Below, piece by piece: positions 10,601-20,152 of a stretch of DNA of 31,359 bases. This DNA comes from Alectoria sarmentosa (taxonomy: Eukaryota > Ascomycota > Lecanoromycetes > Lecanorales > Parmeliaceae): contig WOGZ01000359.1 in assembly GCA_009733775.1 (NCBI GenBank), forward strand, positions 1-31,359. The letters run 5' to 3'. Numbering within the stretch: the stretch's first letter is position 1; every line of letters begins with the position of its first letter. A program made the position numbers and the translations under genes. The notes beneath the pieces were generated by a model. It made no database searches and was not told the DNA's origin. It saw only the letters and a program-made list of their open reading frames with translations.

Positions 10601-11786
10601 TCTTGAGTTTTGGCCATACGCTGAGTACGGTCTCATTGCAACGATTTTGATTGGCGATGAACGGTTCGTAAACTCGGAAGGATTCTCGATAGTAGGAGAA
10701 GAGTTTGCCCCAATTCTGTTCGCTCTCAGACAGGCGATTTTGTTGTTCAATTCTGACCAAGAATCTTCTCTGGAAATCTAGTAATTGATTGAGATTCAGG
10801 AATATGTCATGAATTGCATCACCCGCGATGGCTCCGGTGACTTGTCTCTTGAATTCCTGAAGTATTTCGAGATGTTGAATATAATCGCGTTCAGTCCTGA
10901 GTAACTCTTCAATGACATGTGCTTTGTAAGATGTAGGAGCGGACTCCGCAACTGCAATCATGGTTGATTTTTCGTTGTGCCGCAGACGACCCTTGCTTTG
11001 CAGAATATCCAAGACTCTATTCACAAGCTTCGTCACCTGAATATAATGTCAGTCGTCGCTTTTCAATCGTAGACACTGAACATGATTCTCCTGCATCAAA
11101 AAGGTGTTGATTTGCAGACGGACATCCAACGAAGGAATATCAGACCTCACCTTCACAAATCCGGTTGTATCTTCCCCAAACAAGTCAGTGATGAGAAAAC
11201 ATTCATGTGGCGGGATCCGGAACTCTGTCATGCAAGCTTGCAGGAACTTGAATGTTGTTGCCTTTCCGACCTTATCTTCGCGAATCTTCGTTGGATCAAA
11301 TTTGAGTGGTCTTTCTGGCAATGACGCGTTGTATATAGTCATTAGGGGATAACCGCGCCTCAAACAATTCCACATCAATGTGACTGGATCTTTTGGTTCA
11401 TCGGCTGAATCCTCTTCCTCTTCCTCCATCTCTACAATATGTTCTTCGAATCCAGGGACATCTCCTAGTCGCTGTCGCAGACCCGTGCAGATTTGATACA
11501 GCGAGCTGTTGGCGCCAGCTTTTATATTCATGATATTCGAGCCCATGTTAGGAAAGTCGTCCAGGGGAGTCGGTGAGAAGGTGGAGGGTAGTGGGGCAGG
11601 GAAGAGGCCTCTCTGGTCTCGGTTATAGTCAGAGTTTGTGATGAAGTGAGGGTTATGGCGACTGTTAAGAAAAAGCATACCAGAAGAAGGAGTGAATGCG
11701 GAACTTCCGTTCATGTGTCCCCGAGCCTGTAACGAGGCCATGTTGTTTTGAACCAAAGGATTCTGAGCAGAAGCTGTTGCCAGCAT
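7630..11786 (-). CDS. cdc24: Rho guanine nucleotide exchange factor Cdc24 (Scd1-like)
   Basis: Cdc24 is the exchange factor that loads GTP on Cdc42 (and Rac) at sites of polarised growth. Without the segment at 9308-10186 the gene is complement(join(7630..9071,9133..9307,10187..10438,10491..11036,11037+114 nt intron,11151..11786)), meaning exons 7630-9071, 9133-9307, 10187-10438, 10491-11036 and 11151-11786, 1016 aa. With the segment retained it is 1309 aa. In order: a disordered N terminus; a calponin-homology domain (about aa 95-225, LMWNCLRRGYPL, ECFLITDLFGED); a DH/RhoGEF domain (about 249-425, VIEELLRTERDYIQHL, FLIKPFQRLSKYPLLLA); a PH domain (from WKGHKINHFGELL, about 450-590); a Ser/Pro/Gln-rich linker; and a C-terminal PB1 domain (about 918-1016, LKVRVKFDPEP to FELHWQQN), which in the family binds the scaffold Bem1. 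The clear introns are 114, 52 and 61 nt (donors GTGAGG, GTACAA, GTAAGC). The 52-nt intron has a TACTAAT branch site. The start is the ATG at 11786. The family is certain. The splicing of the PH region is the open question. Confidence 0.95.
9308..10186 (-). other. 879-nt coding-capable intron or insertion inside the Cdc24 PH domain
   Basis: The PH domain reads GEGAKVVERE, then 293 codons of unrelated sequence, then YKVYLFERILLCCKEIN. As I remember the family, ERE is followed directly by YKVYLFER. The segment starts GTTAGT (10186) and ends GAACAG (9308), with a branch-like GCTGAC at 9346-9341, about 34 nt before its end. It is phase 0 and a multiple of three, and removing it restores the domain. 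Yet it has no stop in frame. It encodes a plausible protein: a Ser/Pro/Arg-rich part (TPKTSSRRSMFPLRRKP) followed by helical, leucine-rich stretches (EEQAFEIFQNALQILKIG, ALTPLQFLLLNSIHEPRHL). It could be a retained intron (exitron), an insertion giving a split PH domain, or an unusually long intron. I do not recognise the inserted protein. Confidence 0.75.
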
Positions 11787-13364
11787 ACCGCGTATTGCTC
11801 TATCTGAAACCTCAATTGCTCGAAAACTAAAAAGCGATACGCCGACTGAGTCGGAACGCTTTATCTCTTCGGAGTCTGCGCGGAGTGCATGTTTCTCTAT
11901 TGCAGAATCTGGTCGAGAAAGGAGTCTGGTGAAGAGGACGTATGGTGTAGCACTTGAGAAGTATGGTGAGTATGAGTTATGCTGAATGAATCGGCAGAAG
12001 GGCTGGGCGAATGAATTGCTTCGAGGCTCGAGTCACCGCGGCCAAGGGGGGAGGATCTGAGGTCCCTCAGCAAAGCTCCCAAGGAATGCAGGGAGTCACA
12101 ATACCTTGCGGAATGGTCTGTTAGGCGCGTGGATACTTTGCTCCTATAGTCAAAGATTGGGCTCGCAAAGAATGTGGAGGGTCAGGATCAACGACTTTGA
12201 CCTGCTCAGTGCATGTGTCGCAATACGGAGGAGTAATCTTGGGCTCTGCGGGCAGCAGAAACCACTGTGCCCTGTTCGATAGTAGAGTATTTACACAAGA
12301 AGAGATTCACAGTCATGGACAGAGTCTGCCGGAGTGAGAGGATGTGTGGCTCGAAGTGAGTGTTTGGGTTTGAAGCAATGCACCAGTGGGGTTGGCTGAA
12401 GTTCCACCTTTTTGACTGCCAAGCCGCTAAACGATGTTGGGAATGGTGCAGACTTGACAGCAGAATCCCGGCTTTCAGACATTGGTGGCGGATAATTCAA
12501 TGGAGATCGTACCTCCACTACACCCCATGCCTAACTCATGACACCTGACACGATGCATGTTAAGCTGGCCCAGGCCTTGGTCGGTTTTTCCAATATGCTG
12601 CTATGACCTCCTGTAGCCTCGAATCTCCATTGTCACGCTCGCCGCTGAGCCTCTGAGATCAGTGAGGTTGAGCGTTGACCATGGTCAGCACGGGCAGACG
12701 GGTATAGAAAACTTCCAACTCAGATATCTGAAGAATCTAGACCCCGGGATTTCGATGAGGCAGGCCTGAGCTTGGGCCTTGGTTAATGGAGGCAATCTGG
12801 CTGCGAGAGTAGAAGAAGCGACGAGAGAAGCCTGAATTGGGGACCCAAGTTGGACTAGGACGGAACCGTGTTAAGATGCCGAGAGAGCTGTAGGCAGATG
12901 TCGAATGTTTGCAAAGGCTGTCCAGGGTGTAGTGAACCACAGCGAGCAAGGTCCACTGTCTTTCCAAATATTGAACCTTTTGGGATTGCTAAAGTTTCTG
13001 TAGAATAAAATACAGCTGAGTTTCTAAATACTCATACATGCTATGATCGTCTTTTTGCATGAGAGCTGGCATTATAGCTGACAACAAAAATGCTTTGCAA
13101 AGACATGGACAAGCATATTATGATGAGGTGGAAAGTACTGGAATTCATACCAAAGCTTTTTGTTCTCCCTGGATTATTTAGAGCCTGTCTCATTATTCCA
13201 TGACCGGTAGAGTGGAAGCGGTTACTGTGGATTGCTGAGCACATTAAGTGACGGATATGTACATCGCAAATATCTCAGAAGCATGAGATAGACAAAACCT
13301 CTCGTCGGGATATTAGATCAAAGCTGCAAAGAAAATGCTTGACACCTCCCAGTGCACCAAGATA
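11787..13364. promoter_or_regulatory. 1.58-kb gap upstream of cdc24, no gene seen
   Basis: This lies between the cdc24 start and the 3' end of the F-box/WD40 gene, both on the minus strand. It is the longest non-coding stretch outside the AT-rich block. It probably holds the cdc24 promoter, a 5' leader and the neighbour's 3' UTR. Reading frames on either strand reach only 60-80 codons, with no recognisable domain. I found no tRNA or repeat array. Confidence 0.55.
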
Positions 13365-16221
13365 TCATTCAGGAGCAGTAAAGAATCTACTGCACTCAAT
13401 TATTTGCTCGTCACCATTCGCAAAATCCCACCCAACAATTTTCGGATCCTGGGAGCAACAGATAATCCTCCTCGCATCAAATTGCAGCTTGAAAACTCTA
13501 GCATTAGGCTGCCCAACCTGTGCAGCGTTTGGATTAGGTGGTCCAGGCCGTGGCACGTGATAGGGATGGAGCGGCGGAGGTGCTGGTGCAGGTAGAGCGG
13601 ATGCAGGTGCAGGAATCGGCGGGTTTCCTGTTTGAATGGCATTCTGAGGAGCGTCCGATGACCCCCCAGCCGAGGGACTAGGTTGCTGCTGCGCTCGCAA
13701 AAGCCGCCGTGCGTATGCACTGTTGGTCCAAGGGGTTGGCGTCGGGTTCTGGGGTTGATTCGAACTCGGAGGATGGTGGTGAGTGGACACAACTTGTTGT
13801 GAGGCTGCAGCCCCAGCTTGCGCCATTTGTTGAGTTATCTGATGGGTTGGGAGAGAACCTTGGACACTGGTAGTCTGGAAAGGATGCTGTCTTGGTGGTG
13901 TTTGATTCGTTTGAGGGTTTGCAGCATGGTTTGGGAGATTGAGTGGATTTGGTGGTGCCTGCGCTCGAGCTTGAGCTTGAGCTTGAGCTTGTGCTTGTGC
14001 TTGTGCTTGTGCTTGTGCTTGTGCTTGTGCTTGAGCATCCGATCGTGGAATGAGCGGAGGGCCAGCAGCTCGAAGTGCGTCGTCTTGACGGAGCCTCTGC
14101 CCAATCACCCATTCATCATCGCCCGTCTTCTTCCATATGATAATAGTCTCATCATAGGAACCTGAAACTATACGGCCCCATCGGCTTCCACCGCCGCTCG
14201 GAGGTATCTTTGCGCCAACACTTTTGATGTCTTTAGGTTTCCGTGATCCAGGGTTTCCTTGACGTCGTCGTTCAGAGCTGGGAGGAACCAGTCCTGCAAT
14301 ACTGGCTGCTTGCCACTGGCGTTGGACTTCCATTGCTTCGGATTCGAGCTTTTCTCTTCCCCCAGGATAGTCCGCGAATGCAGCTTGGATAGTACGTACA
14401 AGCCTCGTGTGGCCATCAAGGCGAGCGACTTCGGTCTTGGAGGCTGGGTCCCAAATCCGAATGGTGTTATCGCTGCTCCCACTTACAATTCTTTTGCCAT
14501 CATACTGGACGCATGCTATCCCTTTCGCGTGGGCCTCGATTTTCCCAGAACATTCTCCACTATGTATGTTCCAAACTCTGAGATTGCGGTCTCCAGATGC
14601 CGAAACTAATTGGTCTTTATAGATTTGAATGGCATTGACAGCAGCTCCGTGAAGGTCAAGCGTCATCAGATGCGTATATGGCTCGAGTAGATGATTTTGA
14701 AACTCAAAGTCAGTTCGTCCAATGCGAAGTGTGCTTGCAATAATGTTCATATCAAGGACGTAGGAAGGACATTGGCCACCGCCTGGAGCTCCTTTTACGG
14801 GGTAGTCTTTGTGCCCGGGCCGTAGCTCATGTCGATTCCATATCTTGATGGTTTTGTCCTTTGAACATGTCACAAGAAACCGTTTGTCGAACTTCAAATT
14901 CAATACGGACTCTCTGTGAGCATTCGTGAGTTGCTGCATCATTGCGCCCGTTGAGAAACGCCAAAGGATGACGTGCGTATCACTACTACCGGATATTATG
15001 ATGTCCTCTTCCTTTCGGTCATCAAATTGTAAGCATAGAACCGAGCCAGTATGGCCCTCCAGTGGCTTCCTAACAAGACGCTGTGCATCTATATCCCAGA
15101 TCCGTAGCGTTCGGTCACGACTTCCACTCACCAAATGCTTCCCGTAATATTGGATTGTATAAACGCACTCCGTGTGAGCATCCTCTGGGTGATCCCGATG
15201 CGGTAGCTGGAAACTTTTATACTGTCCATTGTTCCAGTTGTCCTCAAGCTTCCGCTTTTGCTTAAAGACGTGATGATAATTTAAACGTGATTGACCTGGA
15301 GAAGCATAAAGCATGAGAGGCTGCGCTAAATGAGGTTTTCCAGGGCCTAAACATTTCTGGCCCTCTATCGAATCTGGCGCTTCATTTTTGATCTCGTTCC
15401 AGGGTTCTTTTCCCTGTGCTTTTGAGAATTCCACCTGCCCAAATACCGCCGTAGGCTCTTGGCGATACTGTTCAAGGGAGGCCGAACCGACGTCTACCAT
15501 CTCGGCATCATCTCCAGGCTCCTGTTTGATTTGAGCTCTGTCCTCCCCAGCATTCTGAGAAGGCTGACGTAATGGTCGGGAAGCCCTGGGCAGAGCTTTA
15601 TACAACTTTTGTGCGGCTTTTCCCTCGACCCTTGTATTCAACGTACGTGGGCCGCCTGCCTTCTGATTGTAGTCCCTTTCAAAGCGCTCGATCTCATCCG
15701 TTCTCAAGCCCCATCCTTCAGTCTTGAACTTGTGCTTCCAGAGGCCACTGTCGAGCACTCTTTCTCTCCAGGCTCGAGACGCCCTAGATGCTTCTAGCAA
15801 CATTGGGGGATCTAGGCAGGAAAAGATCTGTGACATGATCTCAGCGGGAAAGATGGTGATCGGATCTTTGTGGAAGAGGGGCCACAAGCGATCAACGACG
15901 GAGGCTATGGATGAGACTCTGAGGGTACGCAAGATATTATAGACAAATTCTATGCACGTTAGTAAGGTCCGCTATAAGCCCTGGTGTTGTTGAACAAAAT
16001 TGGCATTGCTTACCACTCTTCTCCCCTTCGCCGAGGGCCATCACAGTGTCAAAAGTCATCTGTGTTGGCAGGATATCGTCTCCTCCTGAATCAATTCTCA
16101 TTGGGGAATCAGTGTCATCCTGACTTCTTGCATCCTCAGAGTAGCCTTCATCGACCTTGTATGAAGGATCCATCTTGGGAGAGACCATAGGAGAGAAGGC
16201 TCGCGCTTGATAGCCTTCCAT
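13365..16221 (-). CDS. fwd-1: F-box/WD40-repeat protein, FWD-1/beta-TrCP-like SCF substrate receptor
   Basis: This is predicted to be the substrate-recognition subunit of an SCF ubiquitin ligase. It is complement(join(13365..15949,16014..16221)), 930 aa. The 64-nt intron (donor GTAAGC, acceptor GCATAG) joins GEKS to EFVYNILRTL. The F-box (about aa 99-145) is ITIFPAEIMSQIFSCLDPP...SRAWRERV...LWKHKF and would bind Skp1. WD40 blades run from about aa 327: LVSGSRDRTLRIWD, IISGSSDTHVILW, FLVTCSKDKTIKIWN, LVSASGDRNLRVWN, RIVSGSSDNTIRIWD, RIVSGSYDETIIIW. A last blade (IICCSQDPKIVGWDFANGD) follows a roughly 200-residue Pro/Gln/Ala-rich insertion. Layout and C terminus resemble Neurospora FWD-1, which targets the clock protein FRQ. 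The symbol rests on memory of that family. The ATG at 16221 is used because the codon at 16230 is TTG. The promoter region is shared with eL8. Confidence 0.88.
13969..14034. repeat. Hexanucleotide microsatellite (GCTTGA/GCTTGT)11 coding poly(Ala-Gln)
   Basis: Eleven hexamers: GCTTGA x3, GCTTGT x7, GCTTGA x1. On the minus strand they encode an Ala-Gln dipeptide repeat at about aa 708-734 of the F-box/WD40 protein, in the loop before the last propeller blade. Any gain or loss of a unit adds or removes two residues without a frameshift. Confidence 0.9.
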
Positions 16222-16567
16222 CGCGAGCAAAAGTCTCAGGCTGCTGTAGGAATGAGCAAGAGGCTCAAGGCCTCACGGCGACTTTATGTCAAGTATCTGA
16301 CGAAGGCTGCAGCTGTTCTTCACTCGTAGAATCACGTGTCATCGTGCATTCACTCCGTCTTTAAAGTGACGCGTCGGAGAACGCACTGTACATGAGCAGG
16401 GATGCGGTTTTGACCTCGAGTGTTGTTTAGGTTCTCTGGCGTTCACTGAGACCTGTAAGGCTGACGCCATATCCGCTAGTGGTCGCTTAGCTAGTGCTCC
16501 CACCAGCAAAGGTTTTCTTAAAAATTGAAGTTGAATTCTACGCTCATCAATAATTACCTCGACAATC
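16222..16567. promoter_or_regulatory. Bidirectional promoter region, F-box/WD40 gene / eL8
   Basis: This 346-bp gap lies between two divergent starts. A minus-strand frame of 76 codons (16339-16569) has no recognisable domain and is treated as chance. No specific site is assigned. Confidence 0.5.
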
Positions 16568-17771
16568 ATGGTAAGCTACGCACCGCTTCTTGGCTCAATC
16601 AGTGTCCTGGACTATACATGTCCTCGATGCAACGAGAACTTCTAGCCTGTCGCTGCAAGCTCTCTCGAGCGACCTAGCACTGGTGAAGAACAAAAGGCTT
16701 GAGTCGTGAGCTTGCAGTAATGCAGCTCGTGGTCTCTCTAGAGTTCAGAGAAGCTCTCGTTTGGTGAACATGATTCGCTGATGATCTTCTTTCCTCAATG
16801 ATAGCCTCCCAAGCAGGGCAAGAAAGCCACTCCGGCGCCTTTCCCCCAGAGTAAGGCGGGGGCCACTAAGAAGACCGCGAAGGTGAGTTGCTTCCTTTTT
16901 GCATCGGCTTTCTTCCTCTTCCTGTTTCTGGTCCCATCGATAGGATGAGGACAGAGAGTGTCTACAGCACTAACCGTATGCCTTCAATGTGTAGAACCCC
17001 CTCATCGAAAAGCGTCCCCGTAACTTCGGCATAGGCCAAGACATCCAACCACGACGCAACCTCTCGCGCATGGTAAAGTGGCCTGAATACGTCCGCCTGC
17101 AACGCCAAAAGAAGATCCTCAACCTCCGCCTTAAAGTTCCTCCTGCGATCGCGCAATTCTCCAACGTTCTCGACCGTAACACCGCCGCCCAAACCTTCAA
17201 GCTCCTCAACAAGTACAAGCCAGAGACCAAAGCCGAGAAGAAGGAGCGACTGCTCAAAGAAGCTACAGCTGTCAGCGAGGGCAAGAAGAAGGAGGATGTG
17301 AGCAAGAAGCCGTACGCCGTGAAGTACGGGCTCAATCATGTGGTGGGATTGATTGAGAATAAGAAGGCGGGCTTAGTGCTGATTCCTAACGACGTGGATC
17401 CAATCGAGCTGGTTATCTTCCTGCCAGCATTGTGCAGGAAGATGGGTGTGCCGTATGCTATTGTCAAAGGTAAAGCTAGGTTGGGTGTTGTTGTGCACAA
17501 GAAGGTAGGTCACTATTCTGTCCCCGGTTCGCTGTCACAGACCCTTGGATGATGTTGACCGTACATTTAGACCGCAGCTGTTCTGGCCCTTACGGAAGTT
17601 CGCTCAGAAGACAAATCCGAGCTCTCGAAGCTCGTCACCACCATCAAGGAAGGCTACTCAGACAAGTACGAGGAAGCCAAACGTCACTGGGGCGGAGGTA
17701 TCATGGGGCAGAAGGCTATTGCCAGGACGGAGAAGAAGCGCAAAGCTTTGGACAGCGCTATCAAGATCTAG
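16568..17771 (+). CDS. rpl8: 60S ribosomal protein eL8 (L7a/L8)
   Basis: eL8 is a structural protein of the large ribosomal subunit and belongs to the L7Ae/L30e RNA-binding family. The gene is join(16568..16570,16805..16882,16995..17504,17571..17771), 263 aa, the family length. Exon 1 codes only the initiator Met, followed by GTAAGC. Exon 2 gives PPKQGKKATPAPFPQSKAGA. Exon 3 starts NPLIEKRPRNFGIGQDIQPR and contains VKYGLNHVVGLIENKKAGLV...NDVDPIELVIFLPALCRKMGVPYAIVKGKARLG, the L7Ae domain (about aa 120-200). Exon 4 starts TAAVLALTEVRSED and ends RHWGGGIMGQKAIARTEKKRKALDSAIKI. Introns are 234, 112 and 66 nt. A long first intron right after the ATG is common in fungal ribosomal protein genes. 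Every junction restores strongly conserved sequence. Confidence 0.97.
16653..16717 (+). repeat. 10-bp perfect inverted repeat in eL8 intron 1
   Basis: CTGCAAGCTC (16653-16662) pairs with GAGCTTGCAG (16708-16717) across a 45-nt loop, within the 234-nt first intron. It could bring the splice sites closer together or be part of an intronic RNA. I could not place convincing snoRNA C/D or H/ACA boxes. Confidence 0.6.
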
Positions 17772-18543
17772 AGTAGACACCTGCCAGATTCGAGCTTGCA
17801 AGTCCAGCAATGAAGCATGTCGCTAGGCGTTGTCAGCTTCCACAAAATCAGAATCAAACTTAACATCCCAAAGACTCTCTTCAGCCCAGCTTCTCACGTG
17901 ACAGAACATTGAGAAATCAACTCCAAGGGTAGATAGAAGGATCGACGTGCCCCATAATATTTCAAACATCTTATTTCCAATAGAAGTCGGCATTATAGGA
18001 ACCTTAGTGGGAGTACTCGGCTTGCAAAGCTCTGACTGGAAGACGTTGCCTGCAAAATGGTAGGCCTTGACTAGGTCTCTTTTTTTGCATTTCGGCCACA
18101 GCGCCTCGAACGCCTTCCACGCCCTATTCTTTCCGATTCAACGCTAAGCCACTCGAACATTCATATATTCCGAGCCAGCACGGCATCTGGGGCCGAAAGA
18201 CAAAGTTACTGCACATTGTTTTAGGAATTTGGTTTCTAAGTACAGATGGAAACCTAATGCCTTCAATCCACCGGGTTACGGATTTTTAATACGGGTTTTG
18301 CGTCCCTACTTGATGTTATACATAGGACTGCATCTGTCATCATCCCCAAAGCTATCCGAGGCAGACTTACACTGTCAAACTTTTCCGTTGCTCCCTCACT
18401 TGTATGTGCTGAACTTCCTAGAGTTTGGACAATTTGAACCATTTTCACGAATACGAAAAGCTTCTTGAAAGCGCATAAAACACATATAGCAACCGAAGAG
18501 GCACGACCCTCACTGTGATCGGAATATCAGGATTATAATGTTT
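17772..18543. other. Convergent intergenic region, no gene seen
   Basis: This 772-bp stretch lies between the eL8 stop and the 3' end of the UGT pseudogene. The only frames over 60 codons (around 18229-18468) are isolated and lack recognisable motifs. I looked for tRNA B-box sequence (GGTTCRANNCC) and found none. Confidence 0.55.
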
Positions 18544-19671
18544 TCAGGTCTCATTCAAAATCTCAAGAACCTTATCTGCCGCCGTTCCATTTCCTCCAAG
18601 CCTCCGACTCGACTCTGCAAGTTCTCTCGCTCGCGCGCGCATGCAGTCCGACGATGCGAAGTGGCCCGGATACCCCACCACCTTTGCCATCGCCATGCCC
18701 AACTCAGCAGCCTCTATCGGACATCCAACCTTGCGGTTTGCATCGATACTGACACCAAGCCACTCGACCCTGGCCGCATAATCCAGACAATCGAGCCAGA
18801 GCGGACAGATGACTTGTGGGATGCCAGTTCTAATGGAGTTTTCCAATCAGCAAACTTTGCGTGAGGTGAGGTGAGCCTGTGACGTACGATATGGCTTCAT
18901 AGTATGAGTTTGCTCCACCATGATGTATCAGGCAGGAGATGTACCCCGTCTGCAAGATGGCAAGGGGTTCCGCTTCCCACCAGCCCGTGATACGAACACG
19001 ATCAGTATCCGATTCCCGGATGAGGATGTTGCAGAAGCTGTCGTCATATTCCCCGTGTTTAATCAGCTTCCATAGGATCTGCGTATCCGGGCACCGGTCC
19101 AAGAGGACGCGAATCGCGCCACAGCCATCTCATGAGCAAAATGCAGGTCAGCCACGAAATGAGAGCCGAAGTGGATAAGGAGTGTTGGTGCTCTTCTCAG
19201 CCACGTGTGTAAGTTCAAGTCGGCGCGAGCGACCGGTTGGACCGGTAAGAGGATCGGACCGCAGAGAGTGACGTTGGATGGACATTCGAGGGGGAAGTCG
19301 AGTTCTGGGGCTGTAGGATAGATATACTGGACACTCTTGTCATAAGGTTCGTACAGAGGATAGACGTTCATGATTCCTTTCTTTTTCCGCTCCCTGGTTA
19401 GTGCTCGGAACTCAGGCGCCGTGGCTATTACGATAATCAAGACGAAGATCAAGAGAATGTTTGCAGATATCAGATACCAAGGCACTGGGAACCGGAATCC
19501 GGACCCGAGCCTGTTTCTCTATGTGAGCGGGCCAACGCCAAATTAGGGGCACGGGTTCTTGTGAAATGATAACGAAGGAAGAGCTTAGGCAGGAAATTTC
19601 CAGAACATAGCGAGCCGAGGCTGTTCAAAGAGCGCAACATCTTTCAGCGCATTCGGCGCCACGACCACGTA
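18544..19671 (-). pseudogene. UDP-glycosyltransferase (GT1) relic, 5'-truncated and frameshifted
   Basis: These are remains of a fungal GT1 glycosyltransferase, which would transfer sugar from a UDP donor to a small acceptor. Recognisable pieces, in order on the minus strand: 19671-19588 (VVVAPNALKDVALFEQPR...WKFPA); 19510 to about 19115 (LGSGFRFPVPWYLISANILL... NVTLCGPILLP ... LIHFGSHF); about 19115-18888 (AIRVLLDRCPDTQILWKL ... HHGGANSYYEAIS); and, after a 58-nt intron with intact sites (18887-18830), 18829-18544 (TGIPQVICPLWLDCLDYAARVEWLG ... EILNET, stop). Together they cover roughly the C-terminal two thirds. The donor-binding HHGGANS is intact. Three defects: no N-terminal acceptor domain was found upstream; the expected donor after WKFPA reads CTAAGC instead of GT; and an extra CG at about 19112-19117 shifts the frame after HEMAVA. 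It abuts the NLR-like gene head to head. Confidence 0.8.
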
Positions 19672-20152
19672 CTACTGATCCAACCTCCTACACGCATCAG
19701 ATCCAAAAGCAAAAAGTGGTTAATATCAACGCAGCAATCGTAGATCTCGAGGTAGATTGAACAAGTCATTCGTTTCTAAACAGATTTTGAAGTTGAATGA
19801 CATACGCAGGTTATCTGACTGAGTGGATTGCAAAGGCATTTCGCGTGTCTATATATCAATCTCTTCTTTAAATGTAGATGCATAAACATGAGTGAGGAGG
19901 AGGTTTCTCATCGTAAAAGCAAATACCTCTGTAATCCCGCAAGATCCGGGTACTACAGTAGAGTACTGGACTAGAACCTCTACTCATCTTCGTTGCCTTT
20001 GCTGCGGGGAAGGTTTCGCGGTGGAGGAGGATTGGGCAAGGCTGTGGAGGGCGCTATTTCCGTAATTCCGTTGCTCGTACAGTACAGTACGCCTATTCCT
20101 TCACCGTGCTCGACCCTCCACGATCGCTCTCTACTCTCTATATCTTTCAGCT
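19672..20152. promoter_or_regulatory. Upstream region of the NLR-like gene
   Basis: This 481-bp stretch lies between the end of recognisable UGT homology and the NLR start codon. No UGT N-terminal motif is visible on the minus strand, so the missing part of that gene is not simply further upstream. It presumably holds the NLR promoter. A pyrimidine-rich stretch (CTCTCTACTCTCTATATCTTTCAG) lies just before the ATG at 20153; a 5' UTR intron ending at that CAG is possible. Confidence 0.5.

Noticed and set aside
13969..14034. CRISPR-like or satellite array
   Set aside because: It is a simple hexamer microsatellite within a coding exon, with no spacers.
18830..19485. Reading the UGT pieces as separate small genes
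   Set aside because: They line up in order as consecutive segments of one GT1 protein, separated by one good intron and one frameshift.
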